NCBI GenBank assembly: GCA_963836195.1 | Contig: CAWIIX010000030.1 | Location: 1 to 64,000, forward strand | Direction of reading: 5' to 3' | DNA from: Trebonia sp963836195 | Lineage (GTDB): Bacteria; Actinomycetota; Actinomycetes; Streptosporangiales; Streptosporangiaceae | Length of the DNA stretch: 64,000 bases | Shown here: piece by piece, positions 42,091 through 50,992 of the stretch | Layout of the letters: the number at the start of each line of letters is the position of its first letter | Numbering within the stretch: position 1 is the first letter of the stretch | The notes under the pieces: generated by a model | Database searches by the model: none | Told to the model about the DNA's origin: nothing | What the model saw: the letters and a program-made list of their open reading frames with translations, nothing else | Made by a program: the position numbers and the translations under genes

Positions 42091-42732
42091 ATGAGACTCA
42101 CCAAGCGCCCGCTGGCGATCGGCGCCGGCCTGGCGGCCGGGCTCGCCCCGCTCGCCTACCCGCTCTTCCTCCGCCGCCGGTGCCTCACCTGGGGCGCCCG
42201 CGCCGACGAGGCGGCCATGAAGCTGCCCGGCGACGAGCTACTGCCCGACGCCGGCCTGGTGACCACCCGCGCGATCACGATCGACGCTCCCCCGGACGCC
42301 ATCTGGCCGTGGATCGTGCAGATGGGCAGCGGCCGCGGCGGCGCCTACACCTACGACTGGATCGAGAACCTCCTCGGCCTGAACATGCACAGTGCCGACG
42401 AGATCCTTCCCGAGTTCCAGGACCTCAAGGCCGGCGACGAGCTGCCGATGGGCCCCGGCCGGCCGGTCATGCGGGTGGAGGTGCTCGACCCGGAGCGGAC
42501 CCTCGCGATCCGGATCGCCGACATGAACTGGGTGTGGATCTTCGCACTGCTGCCCGAGACGGGATCGACCAGGCTGATCAGCCGGAACAGGATCGTCACG
42601 GCGGGCTTGCCGCGGGCCGCCCGGCCGTTCTACCTGCTGTTCATGGAGCCGGGCAGCCTGGTCATGGAGCGCAAGATGCTCCTCGGCATCAAGACGCGCG
42701 CCGAACGATTGGCCCGCGACTGGGCCGCCTAG
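42091..42732 (+). CDS. SRPBCC-family protein with N-terminal membrane segment
   Basis: AGGAGGCTGAC immediately precedes ATG 42091. The 213-residue protein has an N-terminal hydrophobic stretch (LAIGAGLAAGLAPLAYPLFL) and an SRPBCC fold: TIDAPPDAIWPWIVQMGSGR, then GGAYTYDWIENLLGLNMHSA, DEILPEFQDLKAGDELPMG and the C-terminal helix ERKMLLGIKTRAERLAR. It is the intact relative of the deleted gene at 21459-22087. DosR-like boxes lie upstream. Ligand unknown. Confidence 0.83.
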   Translation: MRLTKRPLAIGAGLAAGLAPLAYPLFLRRRCLTWGARADEAAMKLPGDELLPDAGLVTTRAITIDAPPDAIWPWIVQMGSGRGGAYTYDWIENLLGLNMHSADEILPEFQDLKAGDELPMGPGRPVMRVEVLDPERTLAIRIADMNWVWIFALLPETGSTRLISRNRIVTAGLPRAARPFYLLFMEPGSLVMERKMLLGIKTRAERLARDWAA

Positions 42733-42993
42733 CCGGCTGAGCCCGGTCCCCGGCGTCTTGGGGTTACCGCGAGACGGGCGGCGGCAGCGAGCGGGACGGC
42801 GGTCGCCGCGGTCGCGTGAGGGGTGGCGGGCCGCCCGCGGCGTGGTCCGCGATCGGAGGGGGTGCGATGTGGGCGCAAGCACGGCAGCGCAGGGGCCGGT
42901 GGACCGACGACAGCGACGAGAGCGACGATTGGATGAGACCATCTTGATCATGGAGACGGTGGACGCGGCGCTTGCGCAGGCCCGGAGGGATGT
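42733..42993. other. Short gap with no confident gene
   Basis: A frame ending at 42997 (RRLDETILIMETVDAALAQA) runs into the next gene and ends at its start codon, but its upstream part reads as arginine-rich non-coding sequence. I see no convincing start. It may be the worn end of a former gene. Confidence 0.3.
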
Positions 42994-43467
42994 ATGAACG
43001 ACGACCAGCAGGCGCTCATCGCCTCGCTCGAGGCCCAGGAAGAACAGCTGGTCTTCACCAGGTTCAGCAACGAGGACGCGTGGCGGCTCGGCAGCGCGAT
43101 GGTGGCGGCCGCGATCGAGCGGGCACTGCCCGTCACGATCGATATCCGGCGCAATGGCCAGCAGCTGTTCCACGTCGCGCTGCCGGGCACCACGGCCGAG
43201 AACGACTCGTGGATCGAGCGCAAGGTCAACGTCGTCAACCGTTTCTCCGCGGCTTCCTACCTGGTGGGCCGGCGGCTTGCGGCGCGCGGGATCGCGCTGG
43301 ACGAGGCGCTGGGAGTCGAGCCGCGGCTGTTCGCGGCGCATGGCGGCGCCTTCCCGATCCGCGTCAGGGACGTGGGTGTTGTCGGCACGGTCACCGTGTC
43401 CGGCCTGCCCCAGGCGGACGACCACGCGTTCGTCACCGAGATGATCGGCGCCTTTCTCAGCATCTGA
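42994..43467 (+). CDS. UPF0303/HbpS-like (heme-degrading domain) protein
   Basis: The 157-residue protein starts MNDDQQALIASLEAQEEQLV. Typical UPF0303 blocks follow: DAWRLGSAMVAAAIERALPV, IDIRRNGQQLFHVALPGTT, NDSWIERKVNVVNRFSAASY and GAFPIRVRDVGVVGTVTVSG. The family is related to the heme-binding HbpS/GlcG fold and is often encoded beside redox or aldehyde genes. Function is uncertain. The start overlaps the end of an unassigned frame. Confidence 0.82.
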   Translation: MNDDQQALIASLEAQEEQLVFTRFSNEDAWRLGSAMVAAAIERALPVTIDIRRNGQQLFHVALPGTTAENDSWIERKVNVVNRFSAASYLVGRRLAARGIALDEALGVEPRLFAAHGGAFPIRVRDVGVVGTVTVSGLPQADDHAFVTEMIGAFLSI

Positions 43468-43720
43468 TTGCGACCGGGCCGATGGCGCCGCCGGTCTGCC
43501 CGTCTCGCGGCCGGGGCCGAAAGTGACCGCCAGCTGCCGGTGACGGAGAGAGCGAAGATCGCGGGACCGTCCTACCACGGGCGCGGCAGTCGGCCACGTG
43601 AGTCTCCCGGCTTCGCGGATCCGCCTGCGGGCTGCGTGAAAAGGATCCAGGAAACCGGATTTCCGTGGTGTGAGTAGAAATGCTGCGCGCGGGACAGCAG
43701 GAAGTGCGGCTGAGCCTGCT

Positions 43721-44825
43721 TTAGCCGCCGGTCGGGTTGCCGAGGAAGTCCGTCAGCGCCTGGTAGTACGGGGCGATGGTGGTCGTGTCGGCGTACTCGT
43801 CGGGGCCGTGCAGTCCGTCCCCGCCGATGCCGAAGATGACCGCGTCGATGCCGCGCTGGTAGTAGTAGCGCCCGTCGGCGGCGCCATGCTTGCGCAGGAA
43901 ATCGGCGCGGTACCCCTGGGCGGCCGCCGCCTGCCTGAGGGCCCGCACCTCGGGGCGTTCCCGGTTGGCGTGGTGCGGCGGGTCGGCGATGTCGACCACC
44001 GCGGTGACGCCGGGTTCGCAGAAGGTCGCCAGGTGCGCGGTGATCTCTCCGGCGGTCTTGCCGTTGAAGTCGGCGTCCTCGGGCGGAAAGCGGAGGTCGA
44101 GCCAGGCTTCCGCCAGCGCCGGGATCTGATTGCGGGCCTGGTTGGGGGTTTCGATCCTGGCGACGTTGACGGTCGTCCGCCATGCCTCCTCGGCCGGGAC
44201 GGGGTAGGCGGCCAGCACCCGGCCCACCGTCCGGTGCAGCTTGACTAGGGCGTTGTCGGCCAGCCAGGGGTAGGCGCTGTGGCCGCCGCGGCCGACCGCG
44301 CGCAGGGTGGCGGTGATCATCCCCTTGGAGTCGGCCACGATGCGCAGGCCGCTGGACTCGCCGATAACGACGAACTCGCCGCTGACGCCCAGGTTGATCT
44401 GGTGCAGGGTGCCGTTGCGCCCGCCGACTTCCTCGTCGGTGACCAGCTGCAGCGCCAGCGGGTAGGGCACCGTGTCGGCCAGTTCGCGGAAGACCTGCGC
44501 CTGGACGAGCGCGGATATCTTCATGTCCTGGGCGCCGCGAGCGTAGAGGCGGTCGCCCTCGCGGCGCGGACGGAACTGGGCGGGCTGCGGCTGGCACTAC
44601 GTCGAGGTGCGCGTTGAGGATGACCTGGAAGCGTTCCGGTCGTTCGGCGGCGGCGTACATGAGCGCGCTCGGCTTACTGGCCGACTCGAACCGTTCGACG
44701 GTGAACCCGGGGCCGACGAAGCCGACCGCGAAATCAAGCGCCGTGCTGAGGTCGGCCGGGCGGTCGGCGGTTGACTGAATGGCCAGCAGCTCCGACGCCG
44801 CGGCGAGGAACGACTCGGTTTCCAT
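43721..44825 (-). pseudogene. M20-family metallopeptidase, single frameshift
   Basis: The N-terminal frame from ATG 44825 (METESFLAAASELLAIQSTA) runs to VILNAHLDVVPA, which carries the first zinc His and Asp. A frameshift near 44590 follows. The remainder (QFRPRREGDRLYARGAQDMK, LVTDEEVGGRNGT, GRGGHSAYPWLADNALV) continues to the C-terminal KHGAADGRYYY and GLHGPDEYADTTTI. All metal ligands are present once the frame is repaired. A sequence error or recent inactivation are both possible. Confidence 0.78.
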
Positions 44826-44854
44826 GCTCCTACCCTGCCAGCTCCTGCCCGCGG

Positions 44855-45286
44855 TCAGTTGATGTCGAACTCGTTGCCCTCCGGGTCTTTCATTCCCACC
44901 GCGTAGAACTCAGGGTCTCCGGTCGCTACCACGGTGGCGCCGAGCTCGGAAAGCCGCTGCACTGCGGCGTCAATCCGCTCTTTGCGGATCGCGGCCGGGA
45001 GCGTCCACCCGCCGCTGGCGTGGATGTCGAGGTGGAGCCGGTTCGGCACCACCTTCCCGTCCGGCGAGACCTGGAACCAGATGCGGGGCGCGCGGCCCTC
45101 GGGGTCGATGATGCTGTCGGCGCCAACCCCCACGGTGTCAAGCAGGCCCTTGTCGCGGCGCCAGTCATCCCAGCTGGCGAAGCCCTCCGGAGGCGGCTCG
45201 AGCTGATATCCGAGGGCGCTGGCCCAGAACCGGGCCAGCAGGTCCGGGTCGGCGCAGTTCATGACGAGCTGGTATTGGACAGCCAT
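44855..45286 (-). CDS. VOC-family (glyoxalase/bleomycin-resistance-like) protein
   Basis: The 143-residue protein begins MAVQYQLVMNCADPDLLARF and has the two beta-alpha-beta-beta-beta modules of the glyoxalase fold, with NRLHLDIHASGG and the ending FYAVGMKDPEGNEFDIN. This is the glyoxalase_6 subtype common in actinobacteria. The reaction is unknown. A related gene lies at 45707-46144 on the opposite strand, with a HIT remnant between. Confidence 0.83.
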   Translation of the reverse strand: MAVQYQLVMNCADPDLLARFWASALGYQLEPPPEGFASWDDWRRDKGLLDTVGVGADSIIDPEGRAPRIWFQVSPDGKVVPNRLHLDIHASGGWTLPAAIRKERIDAAVQRLSELGATVVATGDPEFYAVGMKDPEGNEFDIN

Positions 45287-45327
45287 TAGTTGCTCCCGGG
45301 GTGTGTCGTGTTCGAAGATCGATTAGG

Positions 45328-45560
45328 TCATGTGGCAAGCGCGGCGATGCCCTGGCGAACCCGCTGCGCCGAGGCGTCAAGCTCCGCCCGGACGCGCCGC
45401 CAGCGCGCGTCGATGGTGAAGCCCGTCCGTCACCGGCTCGATATCCATGAACGGGACGACGTGGTCATCCTCGTGGGCCACGCTGGCTTCCGCCCGCCCG
45501 GCGACGATGTCGCAGAAACCCGCAGGCGCCGGAATCGCTTGGGGCCGGCATGGTACGTAC
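45328..45560 (-). pseudogene. HIT-family hydrolase remnant
   Basis: The frame reads GFCDIVAGRAEASVAHEDDH and VVPFMDIEPVTDG, the N-terminal strand pair of HIT proteins. A sudden change of frame leads to FTIDARWRRVRAELDASAQR and VRQGIAALAT with a stop at 45328, the family's C-terminus. The central part with the histidine triad is deleted. The start codon region is also out of frame. Confidence 0.65.
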
Positions 45561-45706
45561 TGTCGCGCAGCCCTCTGATGCCTGTCCAGCCAGTGCCTGT
45601 CCGGCCGGGTCGGTTCGCCGGTGAGCGGGCTCGAAAGTCAGACCCGTGAGGTAAGTAATGGGGGATGGTCACTGCGGCGGGGTCTCGAGTTGCACAGGAG
45701 CGCGTG

Positions 45707-46144
45707 ATGAGCACGGCATGGACGATAACGTTCGACTGCGCTGGCCCGGCCGAGCTGGCGGCGTTCTGGTGCCAGGCCCTCGGCTACGTGGAAGCCGCGC
45801 CCCCGGCTGGGTTCGCGACCCGGGAAGAATGGCTGGCCACCGTCGGCGTGCCGCCCGAGGAATGGGGTGATGGGTCGTATATCGAGGACCCGGCGGGCCT
45901 TCGACCGGCCATCTCGTTCCTCAAGGTCCCGGAGGCTAAGACGGCCAAGAACCGGGTCCACCTGGATGTGCAGGCTGGCGGCGGCCGCGGCGAGCCGCAA
46001 GAGGTTCGCTGGGCGCGGGTGCAGGCGGCGGTCGCGCGCCTGACCGGGGCAGGCGCGAGCGTCGTCCGCGAGGACTGGCAGGACGGGGTACCTGACCACT
46101 TCGTCATGACCGACCCCGAGAGCAACGAGTTCTGCGTCGTCTAG
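45707..46144 (+). CDS. VOC-family protein, second copy
   Basis: Start at ATG 45707 with AGGAG upstream; the longer frame from 45665 is less likely. The 145-residue protein begins MSTAWTITFDCAGPAELAAF and has NRVHLDVQAGGG and the ending HFVMTDPESNEFCVV. It shares the glyoxalase_6 layout with the neighbour at 44855-45286. Substrate unknown. Confidence 0.83.
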   Translation: MSTAWTITFDCAGPAELAAFWCQALGYVEAAPPAGFATREEWLATVGVPPEEWGDGSYIEDPAGLRPAISFLKVPEAKTAKNRVHLDVQAGGGRGEPQEVRWARVQAAVARLTGAGASVVREDWQDGVPDHFVMTDPESNEFCVV

Positions 46145-46366
46145 GAAGCACAGGCCCGCTCCGCCAGCGCGGCCCGCCCCAAGTGAGGGCCACATCCCGC
46201 GTCTCGCGAACCACGCCGTGCTCACAAGTTCGACTGTAGCAGAGTTTCTTCGGACTGAGCGAAAATAATCCCGAATCTGACGTGCCCGGAAGCCTGGGTT
46301 GTCGGTGCCCGGTGATAGCGTTCAAAGTATTAGAACGTGTATTCCAAGATCAACTTGGGGGAGCTC

Positions 46367-48805
46367 ATGGACCGGCAGCCGGGGGAGGGGAGCGGGGCGG
46401 GCGAGGAGCCCGTCCCGGACCCCGGCCCGCCCGGCGACGCGGCCCCCGGCCCCGGCCCCGGCCTCTCGGCTGAAAGCCGGCTGCCTCCGGGCCCGGCGGC
46501 GCGGCCCCGGACCCGGGGCTGGCCGGGTTCGTGAAGGGCGGCGTGTGGGACTCGGCGGCGCCGTCGGCTGCCCTCGCGGCCGCGCTTGAGGGCGCGGCGG
46601 GGGCGGGCTGGCGGTGCGAGGGCGGGTCGCGCGCGGGGATCTTGGGGGCGGTGCGGGCGGCGGCGGCGCTGGAGTCGCGGGCGTGCGCGGCCAAGCTCGG
46701 CCTGATCCGGGCGGCGATCCGCGCAGGACGATGACGGGCTCGGCCGCGACTGCCACGGGGACCTGCCCGACGAGTGGTCGAGGTCGCTGACGGCCGACGT
46801 CGGGCTCGCGCTGGCGATGAGCCCGATGTCGGCGGAACGGCTGATGCAGACCGCGTGGGACCTCGGCGCGCTGCTGCCGGGCATCGGCGCGCTGCTGGAA
46901 GACGGGACGCTCACCTACGCCAAGGCGAGGGTCGTCAACGACGCCCTCGAGCTGCTGGGCGAGCCGGACAAGGCGGCGGCGGAGGCGATGATCGCCGATC
47001 GCCTCGCGGGCAAGACGTACGGGCAGGTCGAGAGCATCGCCGCCCGGGCCGCGATCACGGTCGACCCGGGTCTGGCGGAGCGGGCGCGGGAGCACGCGGA
47101 GCGGAACCGGGCCCGGGTGGTCCTCAAGCGGGAGCGGTCCGGCGCGGCGAGCCTGCTCGGCTGCGACCTGCCGTCGGCCGAGACGCTGGCCGCGCACGCC
47201 GCGACCTGCGCCCGCGCGCGGGTGTACCAGGACTCGGGGGCGTTCCCCGGCGTGCTGACGGACCAGTTCCGGGCGATGGCCTACCTGGACCTGATGAACG
47301 AGGTCAGCGCCGAGGCCAGGATCGCCGCGGGCCCCCCGGACGTGGGCCTGGGCGCCCCGGCGGAGGCCGCGTTCCGGGACGAGCCGGAGCCCGGCGACCC
47401 GGGCGCACACGCGCCGGAGGCCAGCGGCGGGTCGGACTGCCCGTGCGACGAGTGCGACGGCAGGTGCGCGCCCCCCGCCGACGACGGTCCCGCCGACGAC
47501 GGTCCCGACGACCACGGTCCCGACGACCACGGTCCCGCCGACCACGATCCCGACGACGACCCTGGTGATGACGAGCCTGACGGCGATGAGCCTGGCGGTG
47601 ACGACGGTCCCCACGACGACGGGACTGACGGTGATCCCGCTGATGACGAGCCTGACGGCGGCGAGCCTTGCGACGGTCCCGGCGATGGTGGCCCCGACGG
47701 CGGCGGGCCCGGCGATAGCGGAGCCGGCGACCGCGGCGGCTGCCGCGCGTGCGACGGCCGCTGCCCGCCCGCCGATGACCACGACGGCCCCGGCCCCGGT
47801 CCGGCCGGACGGCGGCGGGCGACCGGGCCCGCGCCGCCCCCGGAGCCCCCGCCGCAGCCGCCCCCGTCACCGCCGCCACCGCCGCAGCCACCTCAACCAC
47901 CGCCGCAGTCGCGGTCGCCGTGGTCGACGCCGCCCGGATCCCCGGCCCCGCCGGGGCTGACCGACCTCACCGTCCCCCTTGCCACCCTCCTCGGCCCCCC
48001 GACGCGGCCCGGGGAGAGCCACGGCTTCGGCCCCCTCGACCCCGCCCTGTGCCGCGCCCTGGCCGCGCTCGCCGCCGCCAGCCCCCACACCACCGCCTGC
48101 GTCACCGTCACCGACCCCGACGGCCACGCCATCGGCCACGGCTGCCTCACCACCGGCCGCCGCCGCGCGCCCCTCCCCGGAGCGCCGGACCCGCCCCTGA
48201 CCGCCCTGCCCGCCCGCCTCAACCTCACCATCACCGCCACCCGCCTCACCAGGCTCCTCCAGCCGGCCGGGCAATCCCGCCCGCCCGGACAGCCGCCCCC
48301 GCCTGGCCCCGCCTCGCCGACCGGCTGGGCCCTCACCCCGCCCGACGCCCCCCGCCAGCCCCGCGAGGCGACCCGCGAGCCCCGACCCGGCACGCGAGCC
48401 AGCCGACCCGCCCTGGTGCGGCACCTGGATCATCACCTTGCCCAGCGGCCTGCAATACCAGGTCCCGGTCGAGCCCGTCCCCACCCACGCCTGCGACCAC
48501 CGCCGAGAATCACACGCCTACGAGCCCAACGACATGCTCCGCCACCTGGTCCAGATCCGCGACGCCGAGTGCACCCTGCCGACCTGCTCCCGCCACGCCA
48601 AAGACAGCGACTTCGAGCACGCCGTCCCCTACGACCAAGGCGGCCGGACCTGCGCCTGCAACGCCGGAGCAAGAAGCCGCGCCTGCCACCAGGTCAAACA
48701 GACACCCGGCTGGAAAGTCACCCAGCCCAAACCCGGCTGGCACCAATGGGAAACACCCAGCGGCCGCACCTACACCCAAGAACCCAAGCGCTACCCCACT
48801 GCTAG
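46367..48805 (+). pseudogene. 13E12-type DUF222-HNH endonuclease with three frameshifts and long low-complexity linker
   Basis: GGGGGAG precedes ATG 46367. DUF222 sequence starts in the second frame (GGVWDSAAPSAALAAALEGA) and continues in the first (LTADVGLALAMSPMSAERLM, LTYAKARVVNDALELLG, RARVVLKRERSGAASLL). From 47476 an acidic Gly/Asp/Pro repeat and then a polyproline stretch form a linker of about 170 residues. The HNH domain is in a third frame (DAECTLPTCSRHAKDSDFEH, AVPYDQGGRTCACNAG, TPGWKVTQPKPGWHQWETPS). Breaks lie near 46500, 46728 and 48415. These proteins are multi-copy and often linked to mobile DNA. Confidence 0.8.
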
Positions 48806-50139
48806 GCGCCGCCCAGACGCTGAAGCAACAGGGCCTCGGCGAGAACGGCCCGCTCGAACTCCGGCAGGTGAAGCCCCTCGTTCGGCCCGTGCGCTCGGGT
48901 GTCGGGGTCCTCAACGCCGGTGACGAGGATGGTCGCGCCCGGGAACGTCTCCTGGAACTCGGCGATGAACGGGATCGACCCGCCGGTGCCCATGTCGACC
49001 GGCGCCACGCCGTCCCAGGCCTCGGCCAGGGCGGCGCGGGCAGCGGCGTAGGCCGGCCCGATCGTCGGCAGCACGGTCGGCTCGCCCGCGTCAACGACGG
49101 TGGTCGCGAGCTGGGCGCCCCACGGGACGTGCTTCTCCAGATGCTCCTGAAGCCGGGCGAGGGCGTTCGCGCTAGTGTCACCGGGGGCAAGGCGGATCGT
49201 TACCCGTGCGCGGGCGACCGGGGTCAGGGTGTTGGAGGCGCCGGCCACCTTCGGGGCGTCGAAGCCGGTGACGGTGATGGCCGGCCGGGTCCACAGCTTC
49301 TCGACGGCAGAGCCGGTCCCGATCCACTGCGTCCCCGCTGCGGCGCCGGACTCGGCCCGCAGCCGCTCCTCGGGGTAGTCCACGTCCGCGCCGGCGACCC
49401 AACTGAGGCCTTTGACGGCCGGGCTGCCGTCCTCGGTCCACAGCGTCGACAGCAGCCTCGTGAGCGCCATGATGGCGTCAGGGACGAGGCCGCCCCACAT
49501 GCCCGAGTGAACCGCGTGCGTCAGCGTGCGCACCTCGACGTCCACCCGGATCAGGCCGCGCAGGCTGGTCGTCAGCGACGGCACGCCGATGTCCCAGTTT
49601 CCAGCGTCCGCGATCACGATGACGTCGGCCGCGAGACGGTCACGGTACTGACGCAGCAGCTCGGGGAGGGTCTCGGAGGAGACCTCCTCCTCTCCCTCGA
49701 TGAAAAACCGCACGGTGACCGGCAGGGAGGAGCCCAGGGCGCGGAGCGCGCCCACGTGCACGGCGATCCCGGCCTTGTCGTCGGCCGCGCCCCGGCCGTA
49801 GAGGCGGTCGCCGCGGACGGTGGGCTCGAACGGCGGGCTGTCCCAGTCGGCCGGGTCGTTCTCGGGCTGGACATCGTGGTGAGCGTAGAGCAGCACAACC
49901 GGTGCGCCCTCGGGCCCCTTCCGCTCGCCGATCACGGCCGGCGGGGCGCCGTCATAGGCCCGGACGATCTCAGCCTCGACTCCCTCGGCGGCCAGAAGTT
50001 GGGCGGTCTTCTGCGCGGATTTGTCCACCTCGGCCAGGCGCTGCGGGTCGGCGCTGACGGACTGGATTCTGACGAGATCCTCAAGGTCGCCGATCAGGCT
50101 GGGGAGGATGTCATGGACGCGATTCTTTAGCTCACTCAC
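48802..50139 (-). CDS. M20-family dipeptidase
   Basis: Start placed at GTG 50139 (VSELKNRVHDILPSLIGDLE), giving 445 residues; a longer frame upstream translates the octamer repeat and is rejected. Zinc ligands are in LYAHHDVQPE (His, Asp), GRGAADDKAG (Asp), EGEEEVSSE (Glu) and AHGPNEGLHL (His). The lid domain has THAVHSGMWGG. It should hydrolyse dipeptides or N-acyl amino acids in the cytosol. The octanucleotide repeat lies in its leader, which may affect expression. Confidence 0.9.
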   Translation of the reverse strand: MSELKNRVHDILPSLIGDLEDLVRIQSVSADPQRLAEVDKSAQKTAQLLAAEGVEAEIVRAYDGAPPAVIGERKGPEGAPVVLLYAHHDVQPENDPADWDSPPFEPTVRGDRLYGRGAADDKAGIAVHVGALRALGSSLPVTVRFFIEGEEEVSSETLPELLRQYRDRLAADVIVIADAGNWDIGVPSLTTSLRGLIRVDVEVRTLTHAVHSGMWGGLVPDAIMALTRLLSTLWTEDGSPAVKGLSWVAGADVDYPEERLRAESGAAAGTQWIGTGSAVEKLWTRPAITVTGFDAPKVAGASNTLTPVARARVTIRLAPGDTSANALARLQEHLEKHVPWGAQLATTVVDAGEPTVLPTIGPAYAAARAALAEAWDGVAPVDMGTGGSIPFIAEFQETFPGATILVTGVEDPDTRAHGPNEGLHLPEFERAVLAEALLLQRLGGA

Positions 50140-50184
50140 ACAGGCAACTCTACGATCACGCGCGTGCCGCTGATTTCCGGCCCG

Positions 50185-50288
50185 CGCCCCAACGCCCCAA
50201 CGCCCCAACGCCCCAACGCCCCAACGCCCCAACGCCCCAACGCCCCAACGCCCCAACGCCCCAACGCCCCAACGCCCCAACGCTCCAA
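50185..50288. repeat. Octanucleotide tandem repeat (CGCCCCAA)x12 plus one variant unit
   Basis: Twelve perfect head-to-tail copies of CGCCCCAA from 50185 to 50280 are followed by CGCTCCAA. The array lies in the 176-bp gap between the aldolase stop (50316) and the peptidase start (50139), both on the minus strand. Perfect arrays of 8-mers slip easily, so copy number probably varies between isolates. Confidence 0.95.
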
Positions 50289-50315
50289 CGCAACTCCACC
50301 GGTACAGCTGCCAGG

Positions 50316-50963
50316 TCACGCAGTCGGCGGCCGCTGGCCGTATCCCTCCATTTTCACGCCCACGGCGTCGATCTCCAAGGCCGACAGCAGGCGCGGGGAC
50401 CCCGCCGACGATGCGCGCAGGTACACGTCGCACAGCCACTCCAGGTACACGCTCTTGTCGTGCGCGGTCACCAGGTCAGGGCCGACGGTGACCGCGCCGT
50501 GGTTGCCCATGAGACACCCAGTGCGGTCGGCGAGCGCATGCACCACATTGCGTGCCAGCGTTTCCGTGCCGTACGTGGCGTACGGGGCCACGAGCACCGG
50601 CCCGCCGAACATCGCCAGGTAGTAATGCACCGACGGAATCTCATCCACCAGGGTCGACAACGCCGTCGCGGCCACGGAGTGCGTGTGCACGACCGCGCCC
50701 ACCTCCGGCCGGGCCGCGTAGATCGCCAGGTGCAGGGGCAGCTCGCTGGTCGGGCCGAGCGGCGCCTCGACCGGCACGCCGTCGAGCCGGTGCACGCCCA
50801 CCAACTCCGGGGTCAGCTCGGCGTAGCGCAGTCCGCTCGGCGTGACCGCCACCAGGTCGCCCTCGCGGACGCTCACGTTGCCCGCCGTCCCCACCACGAG
50901 GCCGGAGCGGGACAGTTCCTGGCAGGTCGTCACGATCGCCTGGCGGGCGTCAGGGAGCAGCAT
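50316..50963 (-). CDS. Class II aldolase/adducin-family protein, possibly 5-deoxyribulose-1-P or methylthioribulose-1-P aldolase
   Basis: The 215-residue protein has LSRSGLVVGTAGNVSVREGD, TPSGLRYAELTPE, LPLHLAIYAARPEVGAVVHT (metal His pair in HTH) and a C-terminal GNHGAVTVGPDL with the third His. It is the fuculose-aldolase fold, Zn dependent. It is divergent from mtnA, sharing the start region. The pairing of MtnA-type isomerase with such an aldolase defines the DHAP shunt for 5-deoxyribose and methylthioribose in other bacteria; that pathway role is inferred from context. Confidence 0.8.
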   Translation of the reverse strand: MLLPDARQAIVTTCQELSRSGLVVGTAGNVSVREGDLVAVTPSGLRYAELTPELVGVHRLDGVPVEAPLGPTSELPLHLAIYAARPEVGAVVHTHSVAATALSTLVDEIPSVHYYLAMFGGPVLVAPYATYGTETLARNVVHALADRTGCLMGNHGAVTVGPDLVTAHDKSVYLEWLCDVYLRASSAGSPRLLSALEIDAVGVKMEGYGQRPPTA

Positions 50964-50992
50964 TGGATTCCTCCGGGTGTAGCGTCGTCACC

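Noticed and set aside
50185..50288. CRISPR array
   Set aside because: Units are 8 bp, head to tail with no spacers, and no cas genes are present in the window.
48802..50439. Extending the M20 dipeptidase start to 50439
   Set aside because: The extra N-terminus translates the octamer array (ALGRWGVG repeats) and overlaps the aldolase gene. GTG 50139 fits the family.
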